In this document: one piece after another, positions 7,885 to 12,944 of the stretch
How positions within the stretch are numbered: position 1 is the first letter of the stretch
Layout of the letters: each line of letters opens with the position of its first letter
Source: DYIB01 sp049320945
GTDB lineage: Bacteria > Pseudomonadota > Gammaproteobacteria > Burkholderiales > Rhodocyclaceae
Direction: 5' to 3'
Assembly: GCA_049320945.1 (NCBI GenBank)
Contig: JBMOQT010000082.1
Location: 1 to 12,944 of the forward strand
Length of the DNA stretch: 12,944 nt
The notes under the pieces: model-generated
Told to the model about the DNA's origin: nothing
Seen by the model: the letters and a program-made list of their open reading frames with translations, nothing else
The model's database searches: none
Translations under genes and position numbers: made by a program

Positions 7885-9081
7885 CTAGTGTCCGTGCTCG
7901 GCTTCGCCCTTGGCGAGTTCGGCTTTCAGGAGGAAGGCGTTGGCCGCGGCGACCCGCTCCTCGCCGCCCAGCCCGCGGAGGATCTCGGTGCGGCCGCCGG
8001 CTTGGCGCCCAACCAGCACCGGTGTGGCACGGAAGCCTCCGTTCACCGCCACGAACACGACGCTCGAGCCCTCGATGCTCTGAACGGCATCGCTTGGCAC
8101 TGTCAGCCCGCCTGCCTCAGCGCCGGTGATGACCGCGCCCGTCACCGCCGAGCCTGCCGGGGGGAGCACGCCTCCAGCCGCGCGTGCGCGGATGACCGTC
8201 GCACCCGTCTGCTCGCCGGCAGCCGTCGCAACTCCGACGATCACGGCGTCAAATTCGCCCGTGGGCCCTTGGACCCGAATCCGGGATCCTGCGCGAACGC
8301 CGGTGGCGACACTCGGCGGTGCATTGAAGACCAGTTCGACCCGGTCGGGGTTGGTCACTTCGGCGACGACGCCGCCCTGCGTGACGAAGCCGCCAGGCCC
8401 GATCGCGACAGAGGTGACGACGCCGGAAATCGGGCTGGTGACGGTCAACCGGCCCGCAGCGTTCGGCCCCCCCGACGCCGACGCCCGCGCACGGGCGGCC
8501 CGCGCCGCCGCCTCGGCGCTGAGCGCTTGAGCTCGCGACGTCTCGACCTCTTGCCGTGCAACGATCCCCTGGGAGCCAAGGCTCTGGTCACGTTGATAGG
8601 CGCGTCGCGCGGCGTCGGCCGCTGCGGCTGCAGCGTCGGCGTCGGCTCGGAAGGTAGCGGCTTCGCCGCTTACCAGGACCGCAAGGCCCTGGCCGGCGCG
8701 GACCGATTGCCCGGCGGCTACGAGAACCCGTTCCACGCGGCCGGCCACAGCCGCTCCAACGCTGGCCCGGGCATCGATCATCGGCTCGACACGCCCCGAA
8801 AGCCGGACTTCGCCGCCGCTGCCACGGGTGACCGCGACCAGCTGAATTCCGGAAGCGCGGATCTGCGTCGGCGTGAGCGCAACGACTCCTTCGGGCGCTG
8901 CGGCGCCCTCTTCGCTGTGGCCTTCTTCCTCCGCGCCTTCTTCCGCGTGCTCCTCGCCAGCGGCGGGAGCCGCGGGCTTGCTCATCATGTTCGACAGGAC
9001 GAACCCGCCCCCGCCGGCCAGCATCACTGCGGCCGCGACCGCGCCATATAGGCGCGCATTGTCCCTCTTCATTGTCATCAT
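7885..9081 (-). CDS. czcB: CzcB-like periplasmic adaptor (membrane fusion protein)
   Basis: A 398-residue HlyD-family adaptor linking the RND pump to the outer-membrane factor. One N-terminal hydrophobic anchor (about 11-31) is followed by an acidic stretch with histidines (EEHAEEGAEEEGHSEEG, about 43-59). Then come a barrel-sandwich half (VAGRVERVLVAAGQSVRAGQ), an Ala-rich helical hairpin (about 140-200), the second lipoyl half (TSPISGVVTSVAIGPG) and beta-barrel domains. The C-terminus ends EHGH, a further possible metal ligand set. Cysteine is absent, so it is anchored by the helix rather than by lipid. The ATG at 9081 overlaps the czcC stop (ATGA); ATGs at 9078 and 9072 are possible alternatives. 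Position between czcC and czcA is the standard czcCBA order. The His/Asp-Glu tail may bind metal in the periplasm, as reported for some CzcB and ZneB homologues; here that is an inference. Confidence 0.94.
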   Translation of the reverse strand: MMTMKRDNARLYGAVAAAVMLAGGGGFVLSNMMSKPAAPAAGEEHAEEGAEEEGHSEEGAAAPEGVVALTPTQIRASGIQLVAVTRGSGGEVRLSGRVEPMIDARASVGAAVAGRVERVLVAAGQSVRAGQGLAVLVSGEAATFRADADAAAAAADAARRAYQRDQSLGSQGIVARQEVETSRAQALSAEAAARAARARASASGGPNAAGRLTVTSPISGVVTSVAIGPGGFVTQGGVVAEVTNPDRVELVFNAPPSVATGVRAGSRIRVQGPTGEFDAVIVGVATAAGEQTGATVIRARAAGGVLPPAGSAVTGAVITGAEAGGLTVPSDAVQSIEGSSVVFVAVNGGFRATPVLVGRQAGGRTEILRGLGGEERVAAANAFLLKAELAKGEAEHGH

Positions 9082-10331
9082 TGTACTCCGGGGGTGGCGA
9101 CGCCGCTGAGCCGAGCTTGCGCGGCCTGGGCGCTGATCCGCTCGACGGCGGCTGCAATGGTTTGGGCGCGCGCTTCAGTCAGGGCGCGGCGGGCGGCGAC
9201 CAGTTCGGCGAGCGGGAGTTTGCCGGCCTCGTACCCGATGCGGGCGAGACGATAGGCTTCTTCGGCGGTGCTCTCGCCCTCGCGGGCTGCCGCGAGCCGG
9301 GTTTCGGCCGCTGAGATGCGCGCCGTGCTGGTGCGGACGGCGGCTTCGGCGTCGAGCCTGGCCGCGTTCAGCCGGGCCTCGGCGGCTGTCTGTTCAGCCC
9401 GAGCGGCGGCGATATTGCCGCGGTTCTGATCGAACAGCGGCAGGGGCACAGAGACGCCCGCGACGAGCGCGGTGGCGTCGTCCTCTTGGAAACGGCGCAG
9501 GCCGACGGAGAGGGTCACATCCGGAATGGCTCGACGTCGTTCAACGCTAAGGCGTCGCGCCGCCGCTTCTCGCTCAGCCTGTGCAGCGAGGAAGGCCGTC
9601 GTCGCGTTCGCTGCGGGATTGGCTCCGGAGAAGAGTGGAGCTTTCGCCTCGAGTAGGCTGACCGGGATCGAGGTGATTGGCGCCGACGCCCCGGCGAGGG
9701 CTGTCAGATTGCCGAAGGCAGTCGCACGCGCAGCCTGGGCTTCGTCCACCGCCGCACGGGCGGCTTGCACCGCCGCCTGAGCCTGGAGACGCCGCAGGTC
9801 GGCCTCCCGTCCCGCCGCGACCAGGGCTGTGGCGATGCGCGCATCCTCTTCCGCGAGGCTTCGCGAGTCATGGGCGAGTTTCAGTCTCCGTTCGGCCGCC
9901 TCGGCATCAGCATAGGCGGCCGCCAAATCGAAGGCGTATTCCGCTTCGATCCGGCGGGCCTGGGCGCGAGCCGCCTCGACTTCCGCACGCCCAGCCGCGA
10001 CCCGCCCCGAGCGCTTGCCGCCAAGCTCGACAGTCTGACCGATCGTCGCGGTGGTCTCCGACAGGCTCGTCCCGCGGAAGGGACCGGAACCGGAGAAGTT
10101 TTCGATCTCGAGTCCCACGCTCGGGTTGGGGATCGCGCCTGCCTGCCTTGCGAGCCCTTCGGCCCGAGCGATGTTGGCGCGCGCCTCGGCGAGACGGGGG
10201 GCGGTGGCCTGCGCCTGGGCCAGCAGTGCGGCGAAGGGCGGCGCAGGTTCGGCCATAGCGGCGCCCGCTGCGCCGAGGCTGACCAGCAAGAGCAGTCCCG
10301 CCAAAGGCGAGCTGCGGAAGTCGGGTTTCAT
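9078..10331 (-). CDS. czcC: CzcC-like outer-membrane efflux factor (TolC family)
   Basis: This 417-residue protein forms the outer-membrane channel of the CzcCBA complex. A signal peptide (hydrophobic AGLLLLVSLGAAGAAMA) has its likely cut after A27, before EPAPP. No Cys follows, so it is not lipid-anchored. The mature chain has the two-repeat layout of the OEP family with long Ala/Glu/Arg helices. AIPNPSVGLEIENFSG and the later RRAIPDVTLSVGLRRF are the equivalent strand entries of the two repeats, and SVPLPLFDQNRGNIAAARAE is a typical family signature. The ATG is preceded by GAGGG at good spacing. It follows the CzcI-like gene by 48 bases, the largest gap in the operon, and overlaps czcB by four. 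Confidence 0.95.
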   Translation of the reverse strand: MKPDFRSSPLAGLLLLVSLGAAGAAMAEPAPPFAALLAQAQATAPRLAEARANIARAEGLARQAGAIPNPSVGLEIENFSGSGPFRGTSLSETTATIGQTVELGGKRSGRVAAGRAEVEAARAQARRIEAEYAFDLAAAYADAEAAERRLKLAHDSRSLAEEDARIATALVAAGREADLRRLQAQAAVQAARAAVDEAQAARATAFGNLTALAGASAPITSIPVSLLEAKAPLFSGANPAANATTAFLAAQAEREAAARRLSVERRRAIPDVTLSVGLRRFQEDDATALVAGVSVPLPLFDQNRGNIAAARAEQTAAEARLNAARLDAEAAVRTSTARISAAETRLAAAREGESTAEEAYRLARIGYEAGKLPLAELVAARRALTEARAQTIAAAVERISAQAAQARLSGVATPGVQ

Positions 10332-10379
10332 GGTGTCCCTCTTGAACGTGACGGAATGAGCGCGTCAGCGCGCGAGCCG

Positions 10380-10745
10380 TCAGGCTCTGGGAGGTCGGAT
10401 CAGCCCGAACTTGGGATCGGAGATCGGCACCCGGTTGCGCACGAACGGGTGGGCAACCGCCAGCAGCGGAGCGGACAGCTCGCCGGCGGCTAGCGTGGCC
10501 GGTACGTAGGGCGCGCTGTGATGGCAATGTCCGTGGATGCAGATGCCGCGTCCCTCGTCGAGAGGCGGTGGACCAGCATCGTCGGCGGGGGCGGCGGCGA
10601 CAGGCAGTTCAGCCGCAACGGCGCTCAGGCTGCCTTCGTCGCGGCAGATGAGGCCGTCGAGACCCGGCCCGAGCGTGAGCACGGTCAGCACGAGCGCAGC
10701 GAGCACCATGCCGACCTTCCGCCACCAGGGTGAGGTCCATTCCAT
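10380..10745 (-). CDS. Small CzcI-like protein with HGHCHH metal motif
   Basis: A 121-residue protein with one N-terminal hydrophobic segment (VGMVLAALVLTVLTLGPGL, about 11-29), acting as anchor or signal. The downstream part should be periplasmic. The notable element is ICIHGHCHH at 68-76, with C69, H71, H73, C74, H75 and H76, a clear candidate soft-metal site. C34 lies just after the hydrophobic segment. The C-terminus is basic and proline-rich. It starts nine bases after the CDF2 stop with AGGGA before the ATG and precedes czcC, the same place as czcI in Cupriavidus. Similarity to CzcI rests on position, size and His content, not on a sequence match I can show. Likely roles are periplasmic metal sensing, delivery to the pump, or modulation of it. 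Confidence 0.78.
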   Translation of the reverse strand: MEWTSPWWRKVGMVLAALVLTVLTLGPGLDGLICRDEGSLSAVAAELPVAAAPADDAGPPPLDEGRGICIHGHCHHSAPYVPATLAAGELSAPLLAVAHPFVRNRVPISDPKFGLIRPPRA

Positions 10746-10754
10746 CGCCCGTCC

Positions 10755-11453
10755 CTATATCGAGACTGACGAGCGCTGGGAATGCGTTACAAAATCACGT
10801 TCGGCTTTCGCCGCGCGACGCTCTTCACGGGCCTGAGCGGTGATCTGCCAAGCGGAGCGGAAAAAGACCGCTGCCAGCAGCACGCCCACGATCACGTCCG
10901 GCCAGCGCGACCCTGCCACAGTGACAGCCACGCCGGTGGCTGCCACGGCAAGGCATTGGATGAGGTCATTGCGCGTGCAGAGCCAGACGGACCGGACGTT
11001 GGCGTCGCCCTCGCGGAAGCGCACCAGAAGCAGGGCCGCCAGGAGGTTGGCGGCTGCGCCGAACAGGCCCAGGCCGGAGATAGCGCCGCCCTCCGGCGAG
11101 GCCCCGGTGAGCGCCCGCCAGATGGCCAGGCCGAGGATGCCGGTCGCCATCACGGCGAGGCTGGCGCTTTTGATGAATGCGGCGCCGGAACGCAACTGGA
11201 CGCTCTTGCCGATCACCCACAAGCTCAAGGCGTAGGTGGCCGCATCGGCTGCGAAGTCGAGTGTGTTGGCCGCCAGCGCAGCCGAGTCGGCGAGCCAGCT
11301 GCCGATGGCGACGACGACAAAGCCAACGATGTTGATAGCGATGACGGCGGTGAGGGCGCGCTTGTAGGCCGGAGACGCGCCGTCGAACGCGACGGCGCTC
11401 CCGCAGCCACATCCCGCGGCAGCCGGCCTCTCGGAGGTTGAACAACTGGACAT
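10755..11453 (-). CDS. CTD-less cation diffusion facilitator with Cys-rich N-terminus (CDF2)
   Basis: A 232-residue inner-membrane divalent-cation exporter, first gene of the efflux operon. The cytoplasmic N-terminus carries C4, C15 and C17 (GCGCG), likely soft-metal ligands. TM2 has D66-x3-D70 (DFAAD). TM5 has D163 with C167 three residues on, where CDF1 has Asn and classical CDFs have H-x3-D. As in CDF1 there is no C-terminal sensor domain; the chain ends in a charged tail (QAREERRAAKAERD). I chose ATG at 11453: the GTG at 11468 lies upstream of the predicted transcription start. The ATG falls almost at that start, so the mRNA may be leaderless. Control by the adjacent MerR protein is inferred from the promoter dyad. 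A Cd/Pb/Zn substrate is plausible but not shown. Confidence 0.88.
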   Translation of the reverse strand: MSSCSTSERPAAAGCGCGSAVAFDGASPAYKRALTAVIAINIVGFVVVAIGSWLADSAALAANTLDFAADAATYALSLWVIGKSVQLRSGAAFIKSASLAVMATGILGLAIWRALTGASPEGGAISGLGLFGAAANLLAALLLVRFREGDANVRSVWLCTRNDLIQCLAVAATGVAVTVAGSRWPDVIVGVLLAAVFFRSAWQITAQAREERRAAKAERDFVTHSQRSSVSI

Positions 11454-11459
11454 GCAACC

Positions 11460-11490
11460 ACCCTGCACCCTCTAGTGGCTAGAGGATCAA
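11460..11490 (-). promoter_or_regulatory. MerR-type operator/promoter for the czc efflux operon
   Basis: Reading leftward, TTGATC (11490-11485) is followed by a 19-base spacer and a weak -10 (CAGGGT, 11465-11460). The dyad CCTCTAG-TGG-CTAGAGG (plus strand, 11469-11485) almost fills the spacer. This elongated spacer with internal dyad is the architecture MerR-family activators untwist when metal-bound. The sequence resembles the CCCT-TAG...CTA-AGGG operators of PbrR and CadR as I recall them. It lies between merR and CDF2, so it probably also autoregulates merR. Confidence 0.85.
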
Positions 11491-11522
11491 GCACCTATTT
11501 TGACGGCACGACAGGAGGCCGC

Positions 11523-11963
11523 ATGCCAGCGCTCACAATCGGCAAACTCGCCAAGGCGACCGACGTGAAGGTCCCGACGATCCGCTTCTACGAGCAGATC
11601 GGGCTTCTGCTCAAACCGGACCGCACCGAGAGCGATCGCCGCATTTACGATGATCGGGCCGTGCGTCGGTTGGCGTTCATCAAGCACGCGCGCCAGCTTG
11701 GCTTTTCCGTCGACGCGATCCGCACCTTGCTCGACCTAGCCGATCATCCGGATTACGCCTGTGACGACGCAAACGCCCTCGCAGCAGAACAGCTGACCTC
11801 AATCGAGACGAAGATTGCCCAGTTGCAGGCGTTGCGGTCCGAGTTGAAGCGCATGGTTGCGACCAGCTGCCGTGGCCTCGCCGGCGACTGCCGCGTCATC
11901 GAAACTTTGGCCGATCACGCCCTTTGCGTCACGGATCACTCGACCTCCCGAGCGCTCCCGTGA
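11523..11963 (+). CDS. MerR-family metal-responsive activator (PbrR/CadR/ZntR type)
   Basis: A 146-residue dimeric DNA-binding sensor. The winged helix is at the N-terminus (LTIGKLAKATDVKVPTIRFYE, about 4-24, then DRRIYDDRAVRRLAFIKHAR). The dimerisation helix runs from about 82 to 112. The metal site pattern fits the Pb/Cd/Zn branch: C80 (DYAC), C116 (TSCRG) and C123 (GDC), matching C79/C114/C123-type ligands of PbrR and ZntR, with C135 an extra candidate ligand. Copper sensors of the CueR branch carry a Ser at the position of C80. The start at 11523 has AGGAGG before it; the in-frame GTG at 11475 lies inside the operator. It diverges from the efflux operon and overlaps the next gene by four bases (GTGA). 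It probably activates both dyad-bearing promoters in this window. Pb, Cd and Zn cannot be separated by sequence alone. Confidence 0.94.
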   Translation: MPALTIGKLAKATDVKVPTIRFYEQIGLLLKPDRTESDRRIYDDRAVRRLAFIKHARQLGFSVDAIRTLLDLADHPDYACDDANALAAEQLTSIETKIAQLQALRSELKRMVATSCRGLAGDCRVIETLADHALCVTDHSTSRALP

Positions 11964-12358
11964 GGCCGTTTGCTGGCGCCGCCCTGATGCTCCTGCTCGC
12001 CATCCTGTTGATCGGCTGCGAGCGGGAGCCGACCGTGGAGCTGACGCCAGAGGAGATGAGCCATTTGAGGCTCAAGCGGTTGGACCCGGAACACGGCCGA
12101 CCAGTACGCCCGCTGATCTCGCAGTTCGGCACCGAGGAAGGACTTGGAGAGGTGGTCGCAATCGATCCGAGCAGGTTGACGGTCTCGCTTCGTCACACGC
12201 ATCAATCCCGCAACGACTGGCCGAGCATGGTGATGAACTTTCGTGTCCGGCAAAGCGATATCGCACGCCTTCGGCCGGGCGCGCGCGTCTACTTCCGCGC
12301 TACCGTGCAGGATGAGGCGGGCGAGATCCTCTACGTTTCTCCAGCGCCGGCGAGCTGA
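11960..12358 (+). CDS. Lipoprotein with CusF-like metal-binding domain
   Basis: A 132-residue prolipoprotein. GTG at 11960 overlaps the merR stop (GTGA). Its hydrophobic segment (MLLLAILLIGC) ends in a lipobox L-I-G-C with C20 as the lipidated residue. The C-terminal half resembles the OB-fold of CusF, recalled from E. coli: GEVVAIDPSRLTVSL and then DWPSMVMNF, compared with NWPEMTMRF. All four CusF ligands have equivalents at a constant offset: H79 (H36), W87 (W44), M90 (M47) and M92 (M49), a site known to bind Cu(I) and Ag(I). The linker 21-60 is charged. Maturation needs LspA, which is encoded in the same locus under the same type of promoter. Likely role: membrane-tethered periplasmic metal carrier or buffer. 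The ATG at 11924 would place 12 polar residues before the signal, so the GTG is preferred. Confidence 0.85.
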   Translation: MRPFAGAALMLLLAILLIGCEREPTVELTPEEMSHLRLKRLDPEHGRPVRPLISQFGTEEGLGEVVAIDPSRLTVSLRHTHQSRNDWPSMVMNFRVRQSDIARLRPGARVYFRATVQDEAGEILYVSPAPAS

Positions 12359-12855
12359 TGGGCCACCAGTTCGAGCCGCCGGGCATGGCGTGTAGCCACC
12401 GAACGAAGGGCGAGCTTGCCGACAATGCGGTCGAACGGCGGCTCGCCGAAGCCTCCGACCACTGTGCTCGGGTGGGCCAAACCTGGACTCCAGGGCGAGC
12501 ACGCATCTACGACTTGTTGGTTCGCGCGGAGAGGCCGATCGGCGCCTATGAGCTGTTGCAGGCGCTCTCGAGGCCAAGCTACGCAGCCAAGCCACCGACG
12601 GTTTACCGGGCTCTGGAGTTCTTGGTTCGCGTCGGCCTCGCACACCGGATCGAGAGCTTGAATGCATTCGTGGCCTGCGACCGCCATCACGGCCGCTCAG
12701 CGATCGAATTCCTGATCTGCGACTGCTGCGGCAGGGCCCAGGAATGTGAACTCGAAATCGATCAGACCGCATTCGCGGCCGCTTCTGCACGAGGCTTCAA
12801 GCCCAACCGTCTCGTTCTGGAAGTCCACGGCGTGTGCCCAGACTGCGTCGGCTGA
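12358..12855 (+). CDS. zur: Zur-type zinc uptake regulator (Fur family)
   Basis: A 165-residue Fur-family repressor, closest to Zur by pattern. The winged helix is central (TPGRARIYDLLV, AKPPTVYRALEFLVRVGLAHRI). Structural zinc ligands are C121-x2-C124 and C160-x2-C163, and the tail RLVLEVHGVCPDC matches the Zur ending HNVIEAHGLCAAC of E. coli as I recall it. Sensing ligands H96, C107 and E129 align with E. coli H77, C88 and E111. The residue aligned with H96 of E. coli Zur appears to be S114, although H110 and H111 are nearby. The ATG at 12358 overlaps the stop of the lipoprotein gene by one base (TGATG). With zinc bound it would repress zinc uptake genes, complementing the export operon. 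No clear Zur box was found in the window. Confidence 0.9.
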   Translation: MGHQFEPPGMACSHRTKGELADNAVERRLAEASDHCARVGQTWTPGRARIYDLLVRAERPIGAYELLQALSRPSYAAKPPTVYRALEFLVRVGLAHRIESLNAFVACDRHHGRSAIEFLICDCCGRAQECELEIDQTAFAAASARGFKPNRLVLEVHGVCPDCVG

Positions 12856-12890
12856 GTCCCGATAGCAGCCCGGCATTGTCGGAGATTGTT

Positions 12891-12944
12891 TGGTGCGGGC
12901 GGTCGGAATCGAACCGACATGACCGAGGTCGCGGCATTTTGAGT
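12891..12944 (-). tRNA. tRNA-Leu (CAA), 3' half only
   Basis: Read on the minus strand, the segment gives an anticodon loop CTCAAAA (anticodon CAA), the 3' anticodon stem TGCCG, and a long variable arm GACC-TC-GGTC typical of class II tRNAs. It then has a T-arm with a GTCGG/CCGAC stem around TTCGATT, the 3' acceptor strand CGCCCGC, discriminator A and an encoded CCA ending at 12891. The 5' half lies beyond the window. The gene converges on zur, with 35 bases between. Its 3' end faces the metal locus. Confidence 0.93.

Noticed and set aside
7888..9051. 387-residue open frame on the plus strand
   Set aside because: It is antisense to czcB, has low-complexity Arg/Ala/Gly content and no recognisable domain.
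12856..12890. Terminator between zur and tRNA-Leu
   Set aside because: Only a 4-bp stem with a 16-base loop could be found and there is no T-run.
1..12944. CRISPR array, insertion sequence, integrase or toxin-antitoxin genes
   Set aside because: No spaced repeats, transposase-like frames or terminal inverted repeats were seen on either strand.

Overview
The window is GC-rich DNA with dense coding and many ATGA-type gene overlaps. It looks like an alphaproteobacterial chromosome, most likely Caulobacterales (Caulobacter, Phenylobacterium or Brevundimonas type). That placement is an inference from codon style, gene order and protein character; no marker gene proves it. The content is a heavy-metal (Zn/Cd/Pb/Co class) efflux and resistance locus.

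Layout. From a promoter at about 11460-11490, eight tightly packed genes run leftward: a Cys-rich cation diffusion facilitator (CDF) without a C-terminal domain, a small CzcI-like protein with an HGHCHH metal motif, CzcC-like outer-membrane factor, CzcB-like adaptor, CzcA-like RND pump, an unrecognised secreted protein, a second CTD-less CDF, and a P1B-4 (CzcP-like) metal ATPase. The largest gap in this 10.4-kb block is 48 bases. After a 237-base intergenic region with hairpins and a second promoter comes a two-gene leftward unit: lspA (lipoprotein signal peptidase) overlapping a CYP152-type fatty-acid peroxygenase P450 that runs off the left edge. Rightward from about 11523 are a PbrR/CadR-type MerR regulator, a lipoprotein with a CusF-like metal-binding domain, and a Zur-type Fur regulator, each overlapping the next. 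The right edge holds the 3' half of a tRNA-Leu(CAA) on the minus strand.

How it fits together. Two 17-bp dyads sharing both 7-base arms, each next to a TTGATC -35 with a 19-bp spacer, lie about 10.6 kb apart. One precedes the efflux operon and abuts merR; the other precedes lspA-P450. This is the classical MerR activator architecture, so one metal sensor probably switches on both units. CDF and P-type pumps would move metal from cytoplasm to periplasm and the CzcCBA complex would carry it out of the cell. LspA could mature the locus's own lipoprotein, and Zur would repress zinc uptake. The most unusual points are the P450 under an apparent metal-responsive promoter, the CusF-type Cu(I)/Ag(I) site on a lipoprotein in a divalent-metal locus, and the uncharacterised secreted protein between the RND pump and the CDF.
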